Positions 33,777-42,339 are shown, numbered from the stretch's first letter. The stretch is 64,000 nt of DNA from Polynucleobacter victoriensis (GCF_900187875.1 NZ_FYEX01000001.1:496001-560000), one strand, 5' to 3'. The notes: generated from the sequence alone by a model not told the origin. Program-made: numbers and translations.

Positions 33777-36017
33777 TCACTTGGCTGCCTTGAGTAGGCG
33801 CAGTCCATTGAACACCACCAGCAAGCTTGCCCCCATGTCTGCAAAGACGGCCATCCACATGGAGGCATCGTCAAACACAGCCAGGAGCAGAAAAATCAGC
33901 TTGATGCCCAAGGCAAGGCTGATGTTTTGCCAAAGGATGGCATGGGTCTTCTGGGATAGTCGAATGGTTTCTGACAAACGACGCAGATCGTCGTTCATGA
34001 CCACGACATCTGCTGCCTCCATGGCCGTGTGAGTACCCGCAGCGCCCATCGCAAAGCCAATGTTCGCCTTTGCAAGTGCCGGGGCATCATTGATTCCATC
34101 GCCCGTCATGGCTGTCACACCGTATCGTCCTTCGAACTCCTCAATGGCCTTGAGCTTGTCCTCTGGCAGCAGGTTGCCTCTGACCTCTGAAATGCCTGCC
34201 TCGTGCCCGACCGTACGCGCCGTTGCATCGTTATCACCAGTCAGCATGATAGGAACGACCCCTAACGCCTTCATCTCCGCGATTGCCTCTATCGATGATG
34301 GCTTGATCGTGTCCGCCACTGCAAAGAGGGCTATGACCCGGTCGCGATTGGCCAAAATGGTCACGGTTCTGCCGACTTTTTCATGGACAGCGAGGCGTGC
34401 CTCCAATTGCAAAGAACATTGGCCACGCTCCTCGATCCAGCGGTGATTCGCCAAGATGTAGGGGTGCCCATCGATGGCCCCCTGAACGCCACGGCCCGCA
34501 ACCGCTTCAAACGCTTTAACCTCGCGTGGTTGAAGCGCCAGGCCTTGAGCAATCGCCTTCGAGACGGGGTGATCCGAGCGCGCAGCCAAGCTTTTTGCGA
34601 GCAGCTCTATACGTTGTTCAGGCTCATCAGTCGCGATGGTCTCGAATGCAACCAATTTGGGCTTGCCTTCGGTGATGGTGCCGGTTTTGTCCAAGGCGAC
34701 GGCTTTGATCTTTCGAGCTTCCTCAAGGTAGACGCCACCCTTGATCAAAATGCCCCGTCGTGCAGCTGCTGCCAGACCACTCACTACCGAGACAGGAGTG
34801 GATATGACCAAGGCGCAAGGGCAGGCAATCACGAGCAAGACCAATGCTTTGTAGACCGCTTGCAGCCATGTAAGTCCTGCCAACCAAGGCATCAGCAGGG
34901 CAACAAGTAGCGCGAGAGCAAAAACGGCTGGCGTGTAAATGGCGGCGAACTGGTCTACGAAACGCTGCGTCGGTGCGCGAGTGGCCTGAGCCTCTTCGAC
35001 GGCTTTGATGATCCGACTGAGCGTGCTGTCTGAGGCGGGCGATATGACCCGAATCTCCATGGCAGACGCCTGGTTGATGGTTCCTGCATAGACCTCGTCA
35101 CCCGGTTCCTTGTCTACTGGCAAGCTTTCTCCTGTCAAGGGTGACTGGTCCACCGCGCTCTGGCCCACCAACACGGTTCCATCCAGAGGAATACGCTCAC
35201 CCGGAGCAATTCGCACTACTGAGTTCAAGGCAACGGACTTGACGCTCATGCGAATCCAACTGCCGTCCTCCTGACGTACTTCGGCTTGTTCGGGTGACAA
35301 GGCGAGAAGACTTTTGATGGCGCCTCGCGCACGATCGACCGCGCGCGCTTCGATGGCTTCTGCAATGGCATAGAGCGCCATCACCATGGCAGCCTCAGGC
35401 CACTGGCCGATCAAAAAGGCACCTGTGACGGCTACTGCCATGAGGGCGTTGATGTTCAATCGTCCCTGCCGCAGCGCAGCCAGACCCTTTCCGTAGACTC
35501 CGAAGCCTGAAAGGAAGATGGCCCCCAATGCGATGCCCATGCCTAGGGCTTTGATCCAAGTCGTCGCAGGGAATGCGTACGCGATCGACTCGGCTGCCAA
35601 CGCCAAGCCGAGCGCGGTCAGAAGTTTTCCCCAAGCCTGCCAAAAGGTCGGAGCTTCTGAGTACGCTCCCAAAGTTGTGTGGACCTTTTCTTCGATTGGC
35701 TCAGGCTTAAAGCCTGCCATTCGAATCGCCTTCAGTGCATCGGGTATGGCGGTGCTGCTCCCAGAAATGGTCAGTACCCGTGCCCCCAGATCGAATCGCA
35801 GCGCATCAATTCCCGGGATCCCATCGACCGCTCGCCGGATCTCGGACTCCTCTGAGGCGCAGTCCATGTTGGAAATTCGGAACTTTTTTTGTGGCTGGTC
35901 TGAGTGTTTAGCCTGCATGTCTTGCTCAGATTGCGCCATGGACGCGCAAGCTGATACAGAGCAGCAGTTCTCAGTCTGTGGTGGCTGTGACTTTGTGCAT
36001 TCGCAACATGAATTCAT
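33777..36017 (-). CDS. cadA: Cd/Zn/Pb-translocating P1B-type ATPase
   Basis: 746 residues. A Cys-rich N-terminal tail (MNSCCECTK, ENCCSVSACAS) precedes one HMA domain with MDCASEE. Then come eight membrane helices, the phosphatase loop TGES, CPC in VIACPCALVIS, phosphorylation site DKTGTITEGK, the HP pair in SDHPVSKA and GDGINDAPAL. CPC with the DxG near the C-terminal helix (FADMGASLLVVFNGLR) places it in the ZntA/CadA/PbrA group (P1B-2), which export Cd, Zn or Pb from the cytoplasm. GC-rich, so recently acquired relative to the AT-rich efflux operon. Divergent from its MerR regulator. Confidence 0.93.
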   Translation of the reverse strand: MNSCCECTKSQPPQTENCCSVSACASMAQSEQDMQAKHSDQPQKKFRISNMDCASEESEIRRAVDGIPGIDALRFDLGARVLTISGSSTAIPDALKAIRMAGFKPEPIEEKVHTTLGAYSEAPTFWQAWGKLLTALGLALAAESIAYAFPATTWIKALGMGIALGAIFLSGFGVYGKGLAALRQGRLNINALMAVAVTGAFLIGQWPEAAMVMALYAIAEAIEARAVDRARGAIKSLLALSPEQAEVRQEDGSWIRMSVKSVALNSVVRIAPGERIPLDGTVLVGQSAVDQSPLTGESLPVDKEPGDEVYAGTINQASAMEIRVISPASDSTLSRIIKAVEEAQATRAPTQRFVDQFAAIYTPAVFALALLVALLMPWLAGLTWLQAVYKALVLLVIACPCALVISTPVSVVSGLAAAARRGILIKGGVYLEEARKIKAVALDKTGTITEGKPKLVAFETIATDEPEQRIELLAKSLAARSDHPVSKAIAQGLALQPREVKAFEAVAGRGVQGAIDGHPYILANHRWIEERGQCSLQLEARLAVHEKVGRTVTILANRDRVIALFAVADTIKPSSIEAIAEMKALGVVPIMLTGDNDATARTVGHEAGISEVRGNLLPEDKLKAIEEFEGRYGVTAMTGDGINDAPALAKANIGFAMGAAGTHTAMEAADVVVMNDDLRRLSETIRLSQKTHAILWQNISLALGIKLIFLLLAVFDDASMWMAVFADMGASLLVVFNGLRLLKAAK

Positions 36018-36038
36018 GATTTCTTCCCCTTTGGATGT

Positions 36039-36069
36039 ATTAGAAACCCTGTAGCCACTTCAATGTCAA
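36039..36069 (-). promoter_or_regulatory. MerR-type promoter of cadA with 19-base spacer
   Basis: On the minus strand TTGACA (36064-36069) and TCTAAT (36039-36044) are separated by 19 bases, the overlong spacer typical of MerR-activated promoters. Between them lies GTGGCTACAGGGT, the conserved right half and centre of CadR/PbrR operators, with a weaker left half. Confidence 0.8.
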
Positions 36070-36106
36070 GAAGCTAAAATGGCTCTGATTGCCGATGGAG
36101 GATTCA

Positions 36107-36556
36107 ATGAGGATTGGCGAACTCGCTAAGGCCACCGACACTCAGGTGGAGACCATTCGCTACTACGAGCGTGAAGCTTTATTGCCGCAGCCAGGACGGA
36201 CTGAGGGCAACTACCGTGTCTATGGACCTGAACATGTTGAACGACTTTCGTTCATCAGGTACTGCCGTGGCCTCGACATGGCTTTGGACGAGATCCGGGC
36301 GCTGTTGCGCATGAAAGATGACCCCCCGCACGACTGCTCCGACATCAATGCCCTGATTGATGAGCACATCAAACATGTGACTGTTCGAATCAAAGAGTTG
36401 AAAGTCTTGCAGAGGCTGCTTGTCGAATTGCGATCTGGTTGTGCTGGAAGTGGCTCCGTCAGTGAATGTGGTGTTCTCTCCGGAATTGCTCAGGCCTCCA
36501 AAGAGGCTGGACCGGTGGCCAAGCGGGGTGCCCGACATCTGCATGGGGCGCACTGA
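36107..36556 (+). CDS. cadR: MerR-family Cd(II)/Pb(II)-responsive regulator
   Basis: 149 residues from ATG 36107, with GGAGGA at 36097-36102; the frame opens at 36089 but the later start gives the normal MRIGELAKAT. Winged helix with VETIRYYEREALLPQPGRTEGNYR, a dimerisation helix, metal-site cysteines in DCSDIN (about 77) and in the loop SGCAGSGSVSECGV, the CadR/PbrR pattern. The C-terminus carries His (HLHGAH), as in CadR. It should activate cadA from the promoter between the two genes. Confidence 0.9.
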   Translation: MRIGELAKATDTQVETIRYYEREALLPQPGRTEGNYRVYGPEHVERLSFIRYCRGLDMALDEIRALLRMKDDPPHDCSDINALIDEHIKHVTVRIKELKVLQRLLVELRSGCAGSGSVSECGVLSGIAQASKEAGPVAKRGARHLHGAH

Positions 36557-36583
36557 TTTGCTATGAGCCTTGCTCCCCAGTGA

Positions 36584-36760
36584 CGGCTTCGGACGAACTA
36601 CGGCCAAGTGCTTTGGACTTACATCGTCAGCCTAGGTGGCGATGGCACACATCCCAGTCTTGAAGACTTTAAAGAAGAAGCTCTGACCCTTGCAGGCATT
36701 GATGGTCGTGGCGCCCTTGAGGATTTAGACGCCCATGTTCATATAGAGGTCTTGAAATAA
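36584..36760 (+). pseudogene. Truncated gene end, unknown
   Basis: An open frame without start, following an in-frame TGA at 36581-36583. Its last 50 codons read like a real protein tail (LGGDGTHPSLEDFKEEALTLAG then HVHIEVLK) and end three bases before the next gene. Probably the 3' end of an element B gene cut by the GC-rich cad insert. No family recognised. Confidence 0.45.
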
Positions 36761-36763
36761 ATT

Positions 36764-37078
36764 ATGGCCAATAGTGCGCTACATGCGATTGCAATTGAAG
36801 AGGTCAGACATTCTGATCCAGACTTTCATAATGAATACTGCAAGCTAGTAGAAGGCATTACCAATAGAATTCGTGAAATAGCTCAAAGCCATCCCAATGA
36901 ACTAGATTACACCAGCTTTACCGAATCTTTTGATAGAGCAAATCATGAGCCTTTCTTACAAGTAGTGATTGGCACCCATAAAAATGAACAATATCTTCAT
37001 ATCTATATTCACAAAGATAAGCATTTTGTAATTGGAAAGTCTGGCAGCGGGAAGCTACCCAATAGTAAGCGCTACTAA
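36764..37078 (+). CDS. Small hypothetical protein, element B right end
   Basis: 104 residues, mixed alpha/beta with an acidic N-terminal helix and a beta-rich end (PFLQVVIGTHKNEQYLHIYIHKDKHFVIGKSG). No family recognised. It starts three bases after the truncated upstream gene, so the two were one operon. About 270 bases without a gene follow, holding only the paired CAATCGCAC repeats before attachment copy 3. Confidence 0.5.
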   Translation: MANSALHAIAIEEVRHSDPDFHNEYCKLVEGITNRIREIAQSHPNELDYTSFTESFDRANHEPFLQVVIGTHKNEQYLHIYIHKDKHFVIGKSGSGKLPNSKRY

Positions 37079-37264
37079 TAATTTGATGTTTCGAATAACA
37101 GTGGTCATAACTGCTTTTTACCACCAAGCACCAGCAATAGAAATAAAATTGCCCAACAAGTGGGCTATTGAGATTCTTGGTAGCCCGGGTCGGAATCAAA
37201 TTAGCTCTATCGAGGGTTGAAAGTTTGAAATCCGACCCTCAGATTCGAACTTTCCACCAAAAAG

Positions 37265-37285
37265 CAATCGCACAGTCAATCGCAC
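37265..37285. repeat. Paired CAATCGCAC repeats, right end of element B
   Basis: CAATCGCAC at 37265-37273 and 37277-37285, same orientation as the pair at 20316-20335. Both pairs lie 60-70 bases from their attachment core, as expected of integrase arm sites. Confidence 0.7.
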
Positions 37286-37344
37286 AGTGACTTTTTAACT
37301 TCACAACTAATTGATTTATATGAGGTTTTTAAGAGCCACGACTT

Positions 37345-37451
37345 CTTTTAATCCGTTGGTCGCGAGTTCGAGTCTCGCCCGACCCACCAAATCAAGGCTT
37401 TTGAGCCTTCGAATACAAAAACCACTAAAGTGAGAACTTTAGTGGTTTTTT
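37345..37451 (+). repeat. Attachment-site direct repeat, copy 3 (tRNA 3' half plus terminator)
   Basis: 107 bases identical to 14473-14579 but for one base. The tRNA 5' half is missing. This copy is probably the displaced original 3' end of tRNA-Lys, marking the right limit of the integrated region. Confidence 0.9.
37417..37451 (+). terminator. Terminator copy after attachment copy 3
   Basis: The same perfect 15-base stem with GAGA loop as at 14545-14580, here isolated from any tRNA. Confidence 0.85.
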
Positions 37452-37550
37452 CTTCATATACCCCATCAAGTCTACGGAGCAAAAAGCTGGGCTGGCTAAA
37501 TTTTCTGTCTGAAATTATCAACATCTTGTAATGAATTAGAATCATCCATC

Positions 37551-39230
37551 ATGAATGATTCAGAAAAAAAACAATCCCTAGCTTTAGCAGAACATTACTT
37601 TCGAAGTAATAACTATCAATTTGCCGAACATATCCTCAATACCATTATTAAGATTGATCCAAATAACTCAAAAGCAAACGAATTACTAGCTTACATCTAC
37701 GGAAACAAGGGGGATTCCAATACTTCCTATCAATTACTAGAAAAATCGTGCTCCAAAGAGGACTGCTCCCCTGAGGCACTTTATTATTTGGGTTCAGCCC
37801 AGTTAAAACTCAATCTATACGAAAAGGCAGTCGGGTCTTTCAAACAATCTATTGAAAAAGCTGGTGTTTTTTTTGAAGCACTTCATGATTTAGCAACCAC
37901 ATACGGTCACTTAGGACAAACTCAAGAAGCACTCTCTTGCTACCTAGATTGTCTAAAACTTAATCAAAATTCTTACGAACTCTATTTCAATATCGCAAAA
38001 TGTTTAGATGACCTAAAACGCCATCTTGAAGCACTCAATTACTACGATCGTGCTCTTCAACTTCAACCTACATTCACTCTAGCCTGGTACAACAAAGCTT
38101 TGACTCTATATGATTTAAAGCGTTTCGAGGAAGCACTATTTCATTACGACAAAGCAATTCAACTACAACCCACTTTTGCAGAAGCATGGTCCAATAAAGG
38201 TGAAGCACTAAAAAATCTGAAGCGCTTCGATGAGGCACTATCTCACTACGATCAAGCCATTCAAATAAAACCTGATTTATTTGACTCATATTGGAATAAA
38301 TCATTAGCTTTACTCACAATAGGCAATTTTAGAGATGGATGGGACTTATATAGTTACAGATGGAAAAGAAATAATGCCGACAAATATCATCACAATAATA
38401 TTAAAGAACTTGAATCTCTAGATAACCTAACCAATAAAAACATTCTTGTTTGGCACGAACAAGGCTATGGTGACACCATTCAATTCTCTAGATACATTTC
38501 CAAACTCATTGACTTGGGAGCAAATGTAACTTTTGAAGTACAGAAGTCACTTCAAAAATTAATGCAAGCAAACTTATCCTGTAACGTTATACACAAAACA
38601 TCTGAAGAAAATATATATGATTTTCAAATCCCTCTTCTGTCACTCCCAAAATTATTTGGCACCAGACTTGAAACAATTCCCGCAATAAAACCGGTTATTA
38701 CTGTGGCTACCGAAGATATTAAAAAATGGATTGATAAATTAAACTTATCAAAATCTAAGGTTAATATTGGGCTAGCAATATCTGGCAATACCAATCAACA
38801 GACTAATGCAGAAAGATCAATCCCATTAGAAAAAATTCAACCCCTGTGTAAACATGGCAATATTTTCTTAATACAAAATTATCTTCTGAGTGATGATCAA
38901 AAATATCTAGAAGAACACCCCGAGATTAACTATCTAGGAAATTATTTAAGTGATTTCACTGATACCGCTGAAATAGTTGGTTGCATGGACATCATAATTA
39001 GCACTTGTACGTCTTTAGTTCATTTGGCCGGATCGATGAACAAAAAGACATTTTTAATGTCAAGATGGGCTCCCGACTGGCGATGGCTTTTAGATAGAGA
39101 TGATTCACCGTGGTATCCATCCGTAAAAATTTTTAGACAACAATCAATTGGGAACTGGGACTCAGTAATAAATCAAATTGAAGTCGATTTCATAAAAAAT
39201 CAATTGCAAGCTTCAGAGCCAAAAAATTAA
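37551..39230 (+). CDS. TPR-repeat protein with glycosyltransferase-like C-terminus
   Basis: 559 residues. About seven tetratricopeptide repeats fill residues 5-260, the best being LKRHLEALNYYDRALQLQP and its two near-copies. The C-terminal 270 residues (LVWHEQGYGDTIQFSRYI, then ISTCTSLVHLAGSMNKKTFLM) resemble the GT-B donor domain of family 9/41 enzymes. Such proteins occur in flagellin or surface glycan modification. No signal peptide. First chromosomal gene right of the elements. The specific substrate cannot be told. Confidence 0.72.
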   Translation: MNDSEKKQSLALAEHYFRSNNYQFAEHILNTIIKIDPNNSKANELLAYIYGNKGDSNTSYQLLEKSCSKEDCSPEALYYLGSAQLKLNLYEKAVGSFKQSIEKAGVFFEALHDLATTYGHLGQTQEALSCYLDCLKLNQNSYELYFNIAKCLDDLKRHLEALNYYDRALQLQPTFTLAWYNKALTLYDLKRFEEALFHYDKAIQLQPTFAEAWSNKGEALKNLKRFDEALSHYDQAIQIKPDLFDSYWNKSLALLTIGNFRDGWDLYSYRWKRNNADKYHHNNIKELESLDNLTNKNILVWHEQGYGDTIQFSRYISKLIDLGANVTFEVQKSLQKLMQANLSCNVIHKTSEENIYDFQIPLLSLPKLFGTRLETIPAIKPVITVATEDIKKWIDKLNLSKSKVNIGLAISGNTNQQTNAERSIPLEKIQPLCKHGNIFLIQNYLLSDDQKYLEEHPEINYLGNYLSDFTDTAEIVGCMDIIISTCTSLVHLAGSMNKKTFLMSRWAPDWRWLLDRDDSPWYPSVKIFRQQSIGNWDSVINQIEVDFIKNQLQASEPKN

Positions 39231-39313
39231 CCTGAAAATTTAATAGAGATTTTTTGATGAATTTAGCTTAATATCAGATTACAGATCAATAAAAATTATT
39301 TAAAGGAGATTTG

Positions 39314-39742
39314 ATGAAGGTTCTAGTATCGATCGACGGATCAAAACACAGTGCAAAAGCCATTGATTACTTAATCGCTCACTCCGCCATGTTTGAAGGC
39401 AAAGGTTCAGGTTTAGTTGTTCTTCATGTTGAACCAGATGTTATTCCACCAGAAGTGACGCAATATATTCCTAAGAAATCAATCGCGGATTGGTATGCTG
39501 ATCAGGGTAAGGCAGCAATTAAATCAGCCACTGCAAAATTAGATAAAGCAAAAATTCAGTACAAATTAGTACAAAAAGTTGGTCATGTGGCCGATACGAT
39601 TTTGGCTGAAGCAAAAACAGCTAAAGCCGACATGATTGTGATGGGCTCTCATGGTCGCAGTTCACTCATGAACTTGATCATGGGTTCGATTGCCACTCAA
39701 GTGCTATCTCAAGCAAAACAGCCCGTATTAATCGTTAAATAG
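39314..39742 (+). CDS. Universal stress protein, UspA family
   Basis: 142 residues from ATG 39314, with AAGGAG at 39303-39308. It begins MKVLVSIDGSKHSAKAIDYL and ends with the ATP-binding pattern VMGSHGRSSLMNLIMGSIATQVL (G-2x-G-9x-G-S/T), so it belongs to the ATP-binding class. Cytoplasmic, single domain. Transcription ends at the strong hairpin at 39766-39810 shared with plsY on the other strand. Confidence 0.88.
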   Translation: MKVLVSIDGSKHSAKAIDYLIAHSAMFEGKGSGLVVLHVEPDVIPPEVTQYIPKKSIADWYADQGKAAIKSATAKLDKAKIQYKLVQKVGHVADTILAEAKTAKADMIVMGSHGRSSLMNLIMGSIATQVLSQAKQPVLIVK

Positions 39743-39765
39743 TTTTCGCTGATATTTTTTACTCG

Positions 39766-39810
39766 CTCACAAAAAACGCTGCCTGTTAATTGGGCAGCGT
39801 TTTTTGTGAG
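39766..39810. terminator. Bidirectional terminator between uspA-like gene and plsY
   Basis: An 18-base stem (39766-39783 with 39793-39810) around an eight-base loop; A-run and T-run within the stem make it work in both directions. Confidence 0.9.
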
Positions 39811-39829
39811 CTTTTTATTTTCTGGCTTC

Positions 39830-40441
39830 TTATTTTTTAGAACCAATCCTGCCTTCTTCACCTCTTAACAATTTTTGTATATTGGCTTTGTGGCGCCAGA
39901 TTAATAAGGCGCTCATCACAGCAATCGCAATGGCCATTGGTTGTACACCAAATAGAAAAATGAAATAGATCGGTGCAAATACCGCAGATACCAAAGCTGC
40001 TAGTGATGAATAGCGCAAGAAAACAGCCACAATCAACCACGTCGATAAAGTAGTAAGGCCTAATACCCAATCAATTGCTAACAAAATACCCAAGGCTGTT
40101 GCAACGCCTTTGCCACCCTTAAAGCCATGAAAAACTGGAAATAAATGTCCAATAAAAGCAGCAGCAGCAACAGTAGGTAAGCCCCAAGAATCAATCTCCA
40201 CACCAATTAAAACTCTCGCTATAACAACAGCCACATAACCTTTAGCTGCATCACCCAGCAAGGTCAGAATGGCAGCTAATTTATTACCAGTTCGTAATAC
40301 ATTGGTAGCTCCTGGATTACCGGAACCATAGCTATGCGGATCAGGTAATCGCATTACCTTACTAACCACTACAGCAAAGGAGACTGAGCCAATCAAGTAG
40401 GCTCCCAAAATTACTAATGCATTAAAAATCGACAAGTTCAT
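39830..40441 (-). CDS. plsY: Acyl-phosphate:glycerol-3-phosphate acyltransferase
   Basis: 203 residues, five membrane helices. The three PlsY motifs are visible: GSGNPGATNVLRTGN near 38-52, HLFPVFHGFKGGKGVAT near 102-118 and the C-terminal RHKANIQKLLRGEE. It makes lysophosphatidic acid from acyl-phosphate at the inner membrane, starting phospholipid synthesis. It follows xerD closely on the same strand. Confidence 0.94.
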   Translation of the reverse strand: MNLSIFNALVILGAYLIGSVSFAVVVSKVMRLPDPHSYGSGNPGATNVLRTGNKLAAILTLLGDAAKGYVAVVIARVLIGVEIDSWGLPTVAAAAFIGHLFPVFHGFKGGKGVATALGILLAIDWVLGLTTLSTWLIVAVFLRYSSLAALVSAVFAPIYFIFLFGVQPMAIAIAVMSALLIWRHKANIQKLLRGEEGRIGSKK

Positions 40442-40443
40442 GT

Positions 40444-41421
40444 TTACGCTCTAGGGTGATGCTGTTGATGAATATTCTTTAAACGCTCACGTGCAACATG
40501 AGTGTATATCTGTGTAGTGGATATGTCTGCATGACCTAATAATAATTGCACCACCCTTAAATCAGCACCATGATTTAACAAATGTGTTGCAAAGGCATGT
40601 CTTAGAGTGTGGGGTGAAAGTGGCACATCAATGCCTGCTAATGTGGCGTAGCGTTTAATGATGTGCCAAAACGCTTGCCTAGTCATACCCTGGCCGGTGT
40701 GTCTTGCCAAGAATAAATCTTGGGTAGCTTTGTGTTGTGCTTTTGTATCTAGCAACTGAGGTCTAGCCACTTCTAAATATTTTTTCAACCAAGTGGCGGC
40801 CTCCGCTCCAAATGGCACCAAACGTTCTTTGCCACCTTTACCACTAATAACGCGCACAACCCCCTCATTAAGACCCACCTCAATAGTCTTTAGATCAACC
40901 ATCTCCGATACACGCAAACCACTGGCATACATCAATTCAAGCATGGTTCTGTCTCTGATACCTAACGGTGTATCTGTATCTGGTGCACCTAGCAATGCCT
41001 CTACCTGAGACTCACTCAAAGTCTTAGGAAATCTTGGGGCTTGTTTAGCTGCTCTTAGATTTAGACAGGGATCAGCTTTAACTAAGTTTTTACGAATACC
41101 TAAACGATAAAAACGCTTTAATACTGTTAAACGCCTGTTGGCTGTGGTTGCTTTATCAGCTCTGCGATGGGCGATATACCCCATCACATCTGCTGAATTT
41201 GCTTCATAAATCGTTTTAGATGTTTCATCATCTAACCAGCGTGCAAATAAGAGTAAGTCTCGACGATAAGCACTCAGACTGTTCTTAGATAAACCATCCT
41301 CTAACCAACAAGTGTCGCAAAACAAATCAATCGCCTCCATGCTGACAACAAGCTTCTTACTAACAGGCTTAGAATCCTGATAGTCATCATGCGTGCGAGA
41401 AGTTGATTTTTTAACTACCAT
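40444..41421 (-). CDS. xerD: Chromosome dimer resolution recombinase XerD
   Basis: 325 residues, slightly long through a polar N-terminal extension of about 25. The SAM-like domain (about 30-115) is followed by the catalytic domain with YASGLRVSEMVDL, ISGKGGKERLVPFG, SPHTLRHAFATHLLNHGADLRVVQLLLGHADISTTQIYTHV, giving the full Arg-Lys-His-Arg-His-Tyr set. With XerC it acts at dif under FtsK control. It is chromosomal, not part of the elements. Confidence 0.94.
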   Translation of the reverse strand: MVVKKSTSRTHDDYQDSKPVSKKLVVSMEAIDLFCDTCWLEDGLSKNSLSAYRRDLLLFARWLDDETSKTIYEANSADVMGYIAHRRADKATTANRRLTVLKRFYRLGIRKNLVKADPCLNLRAAKQAPRFPKTLSESQVEALLGAPDTDTPLGIRDRTMLELMYASGLRVSEMVDLKTIEVGLNEGVVRVISGKGGKERLVPFGAEAATWLKKYLEVARPQLLDTKAQHKATQDLFLARHTGQGMTRQAFWHIIKRYATLAGIDVPLSPHTLRHAFATHLLNHGADLRVVQLLLGHADISTTQIYTHVARERLKNIHQQHHPRA

Positions 41422-41448
41422 TGAGGTTTCATTCTAAAAGAGACGACA

Positions 41449-42339
41449 TTGAATCCAGCTTTTTTATTACTTCCTGATTTCTTACTCATTTTGCTTGGGT
41501 TCATCTTAGTACGCTTTACACATCTTGATAAGAACATTTGGACAAGCGCTGAAAAGCTTGTCTACTACTTGTTATTCCCATCACTTTTGTTCAATGCCAT
41601 CAATCAAACTAGGTTTGATTGGGGTGGCACCTACACCATGATTTTTGTGGCAGCCATCGCCTTTTTTTCAGCGATGGGGCTTAGCTTTATCTCCAAATGG
41701 ATCTTTAAGCCAACAGACTTAAGCTGGTCCTCAGGATTTCAGACGGCCTTTCGCTTTAACTCATACATTGCCTTTGCTGCAGCTGGCAGACTAGCCGGCG
41801 AAGAAGGTGTAGCGTTAATGGCACTAATTAGTGGCTGCTTGGTACCAATTGCTAATGCAGCAGCAGTTTGGTCCTTAGCTAAACACTCAGAGTCACACAT
41901 TTTCAAAGAATTAATTAAAAATCCTCTAATCATTGCAACCGTCCTTGGATTAATTAGCAATGTTCTTGGGCTAAGAATGCCTGACTATTTGGCGCTCAGC
42001 TTATCGCGTTTAGGTGCGGCCTCTATTGCCCTAGGCTTACTAAGTGTTGGCGCAGGACTCATGTGGGTTAAAAGCAAAAAAGATGGCGCACTAGTGGCAT
42101 ATTGGACCGGCATTAAATTGTTAGCCTGCCCGGCCATTGCATTATTTTTTGGCAAATATTTTGATTTACCCCAAGCTCAACTTAACAGCGTGGTGCTATT
42201 TGCAGCAATGCCTACTGCAACGAGTGCCTATGTGCTTGCCAACAGAATGGGTGGCGATGGACCACTTGTGGCTATTTGTATTTCTGTGATGACTTTAGCT
42301 GCTGCGGTAACTTTACCAATGTGGCTAATGTTCCTCTGA
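41449..42339 (+). CDS. AEC-family transporter (auxin efflux carrier-like)
   Basis: 296 residues, about ten membrane helices in two repeats. Start at TTG 41449 gives MNPAFLLLPDFLLILLGFILVRF; no ATG fits nearby. The region NSYIAFAAAGRLAG and the late FAAMPTATSAYVLANRMGGD are typical of bacterial AEC carriers such as MdcF and YfdV, which move carboxylates or malonate. The real substrate is unknown. Confidence 0.85.
   Translation: MNPAFLLLPDFLLILLGFILVRFTHLDKNIWTSAEKLVYYLLFPSLLFNAINQTRFDWGGTYTMIFVAAIAFFSAMGLSFISKWIFKPTDLSWSSGFQTAFRFNSYIAFAAAGRLAGEEGVALMALISGCLVPIANAAAVWSLAKHSESHIFKELIKNPLIIATVLGLISNVLGLRMPDYLALSLSRLGAASIALGLLSVGAGLMWVKSKKDGALVAYWTGIKLLACPAIALFFGKYFDLPQAQLNSVVLFAAMPTATSAYVLANRMGGDGPLVAICISVMTLAAAVTLPMWLMFL

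Larger units (their letters stand above)
20201..37344. mobile_element. Element B: tRNA-Lys-integrated metal-resistance island
   Basis: About 17.1 kb between attachment copies 2 and 3, with an integrase 160 bases inside the left end. Paired CAATCGCAC repeats occur inside both ends (20316-20335 and 37265-37285), which supports this as one unit. Cargo: unknown coupled gene, ART-like protein, second recombinase, plasmid-type hypothetical genes, czc-like RND operon, GC-rich cad module, two small unknown genes. No conjugation or capsid genes are visible. Confidence 0.78.

Noticed and set aside
34383..34910. Long frames opposite cadA
   Set aside because: Shadow frames from high GC in cadA; the cadA reading has all P-type ATPase motifs.
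36179..36607. 142-codon frame opposite cadR
   Set aside because: Antisense of the MerR-family gene with no features of its own.
14580..37345. CRISPR array or complete prophage
   Set aside because: No regularly spaced repeats and no capsid, portal, terminase or tail genes were found in the accessory region.
37348..37545. 65-codon frame on the minus strand over attachment copy 3, ending in VGRDSNSRPTD
   Set aside because: It is the antisense of the tRNA-Lys 3' end and terminator; such frames are common false genes over tRNAs.
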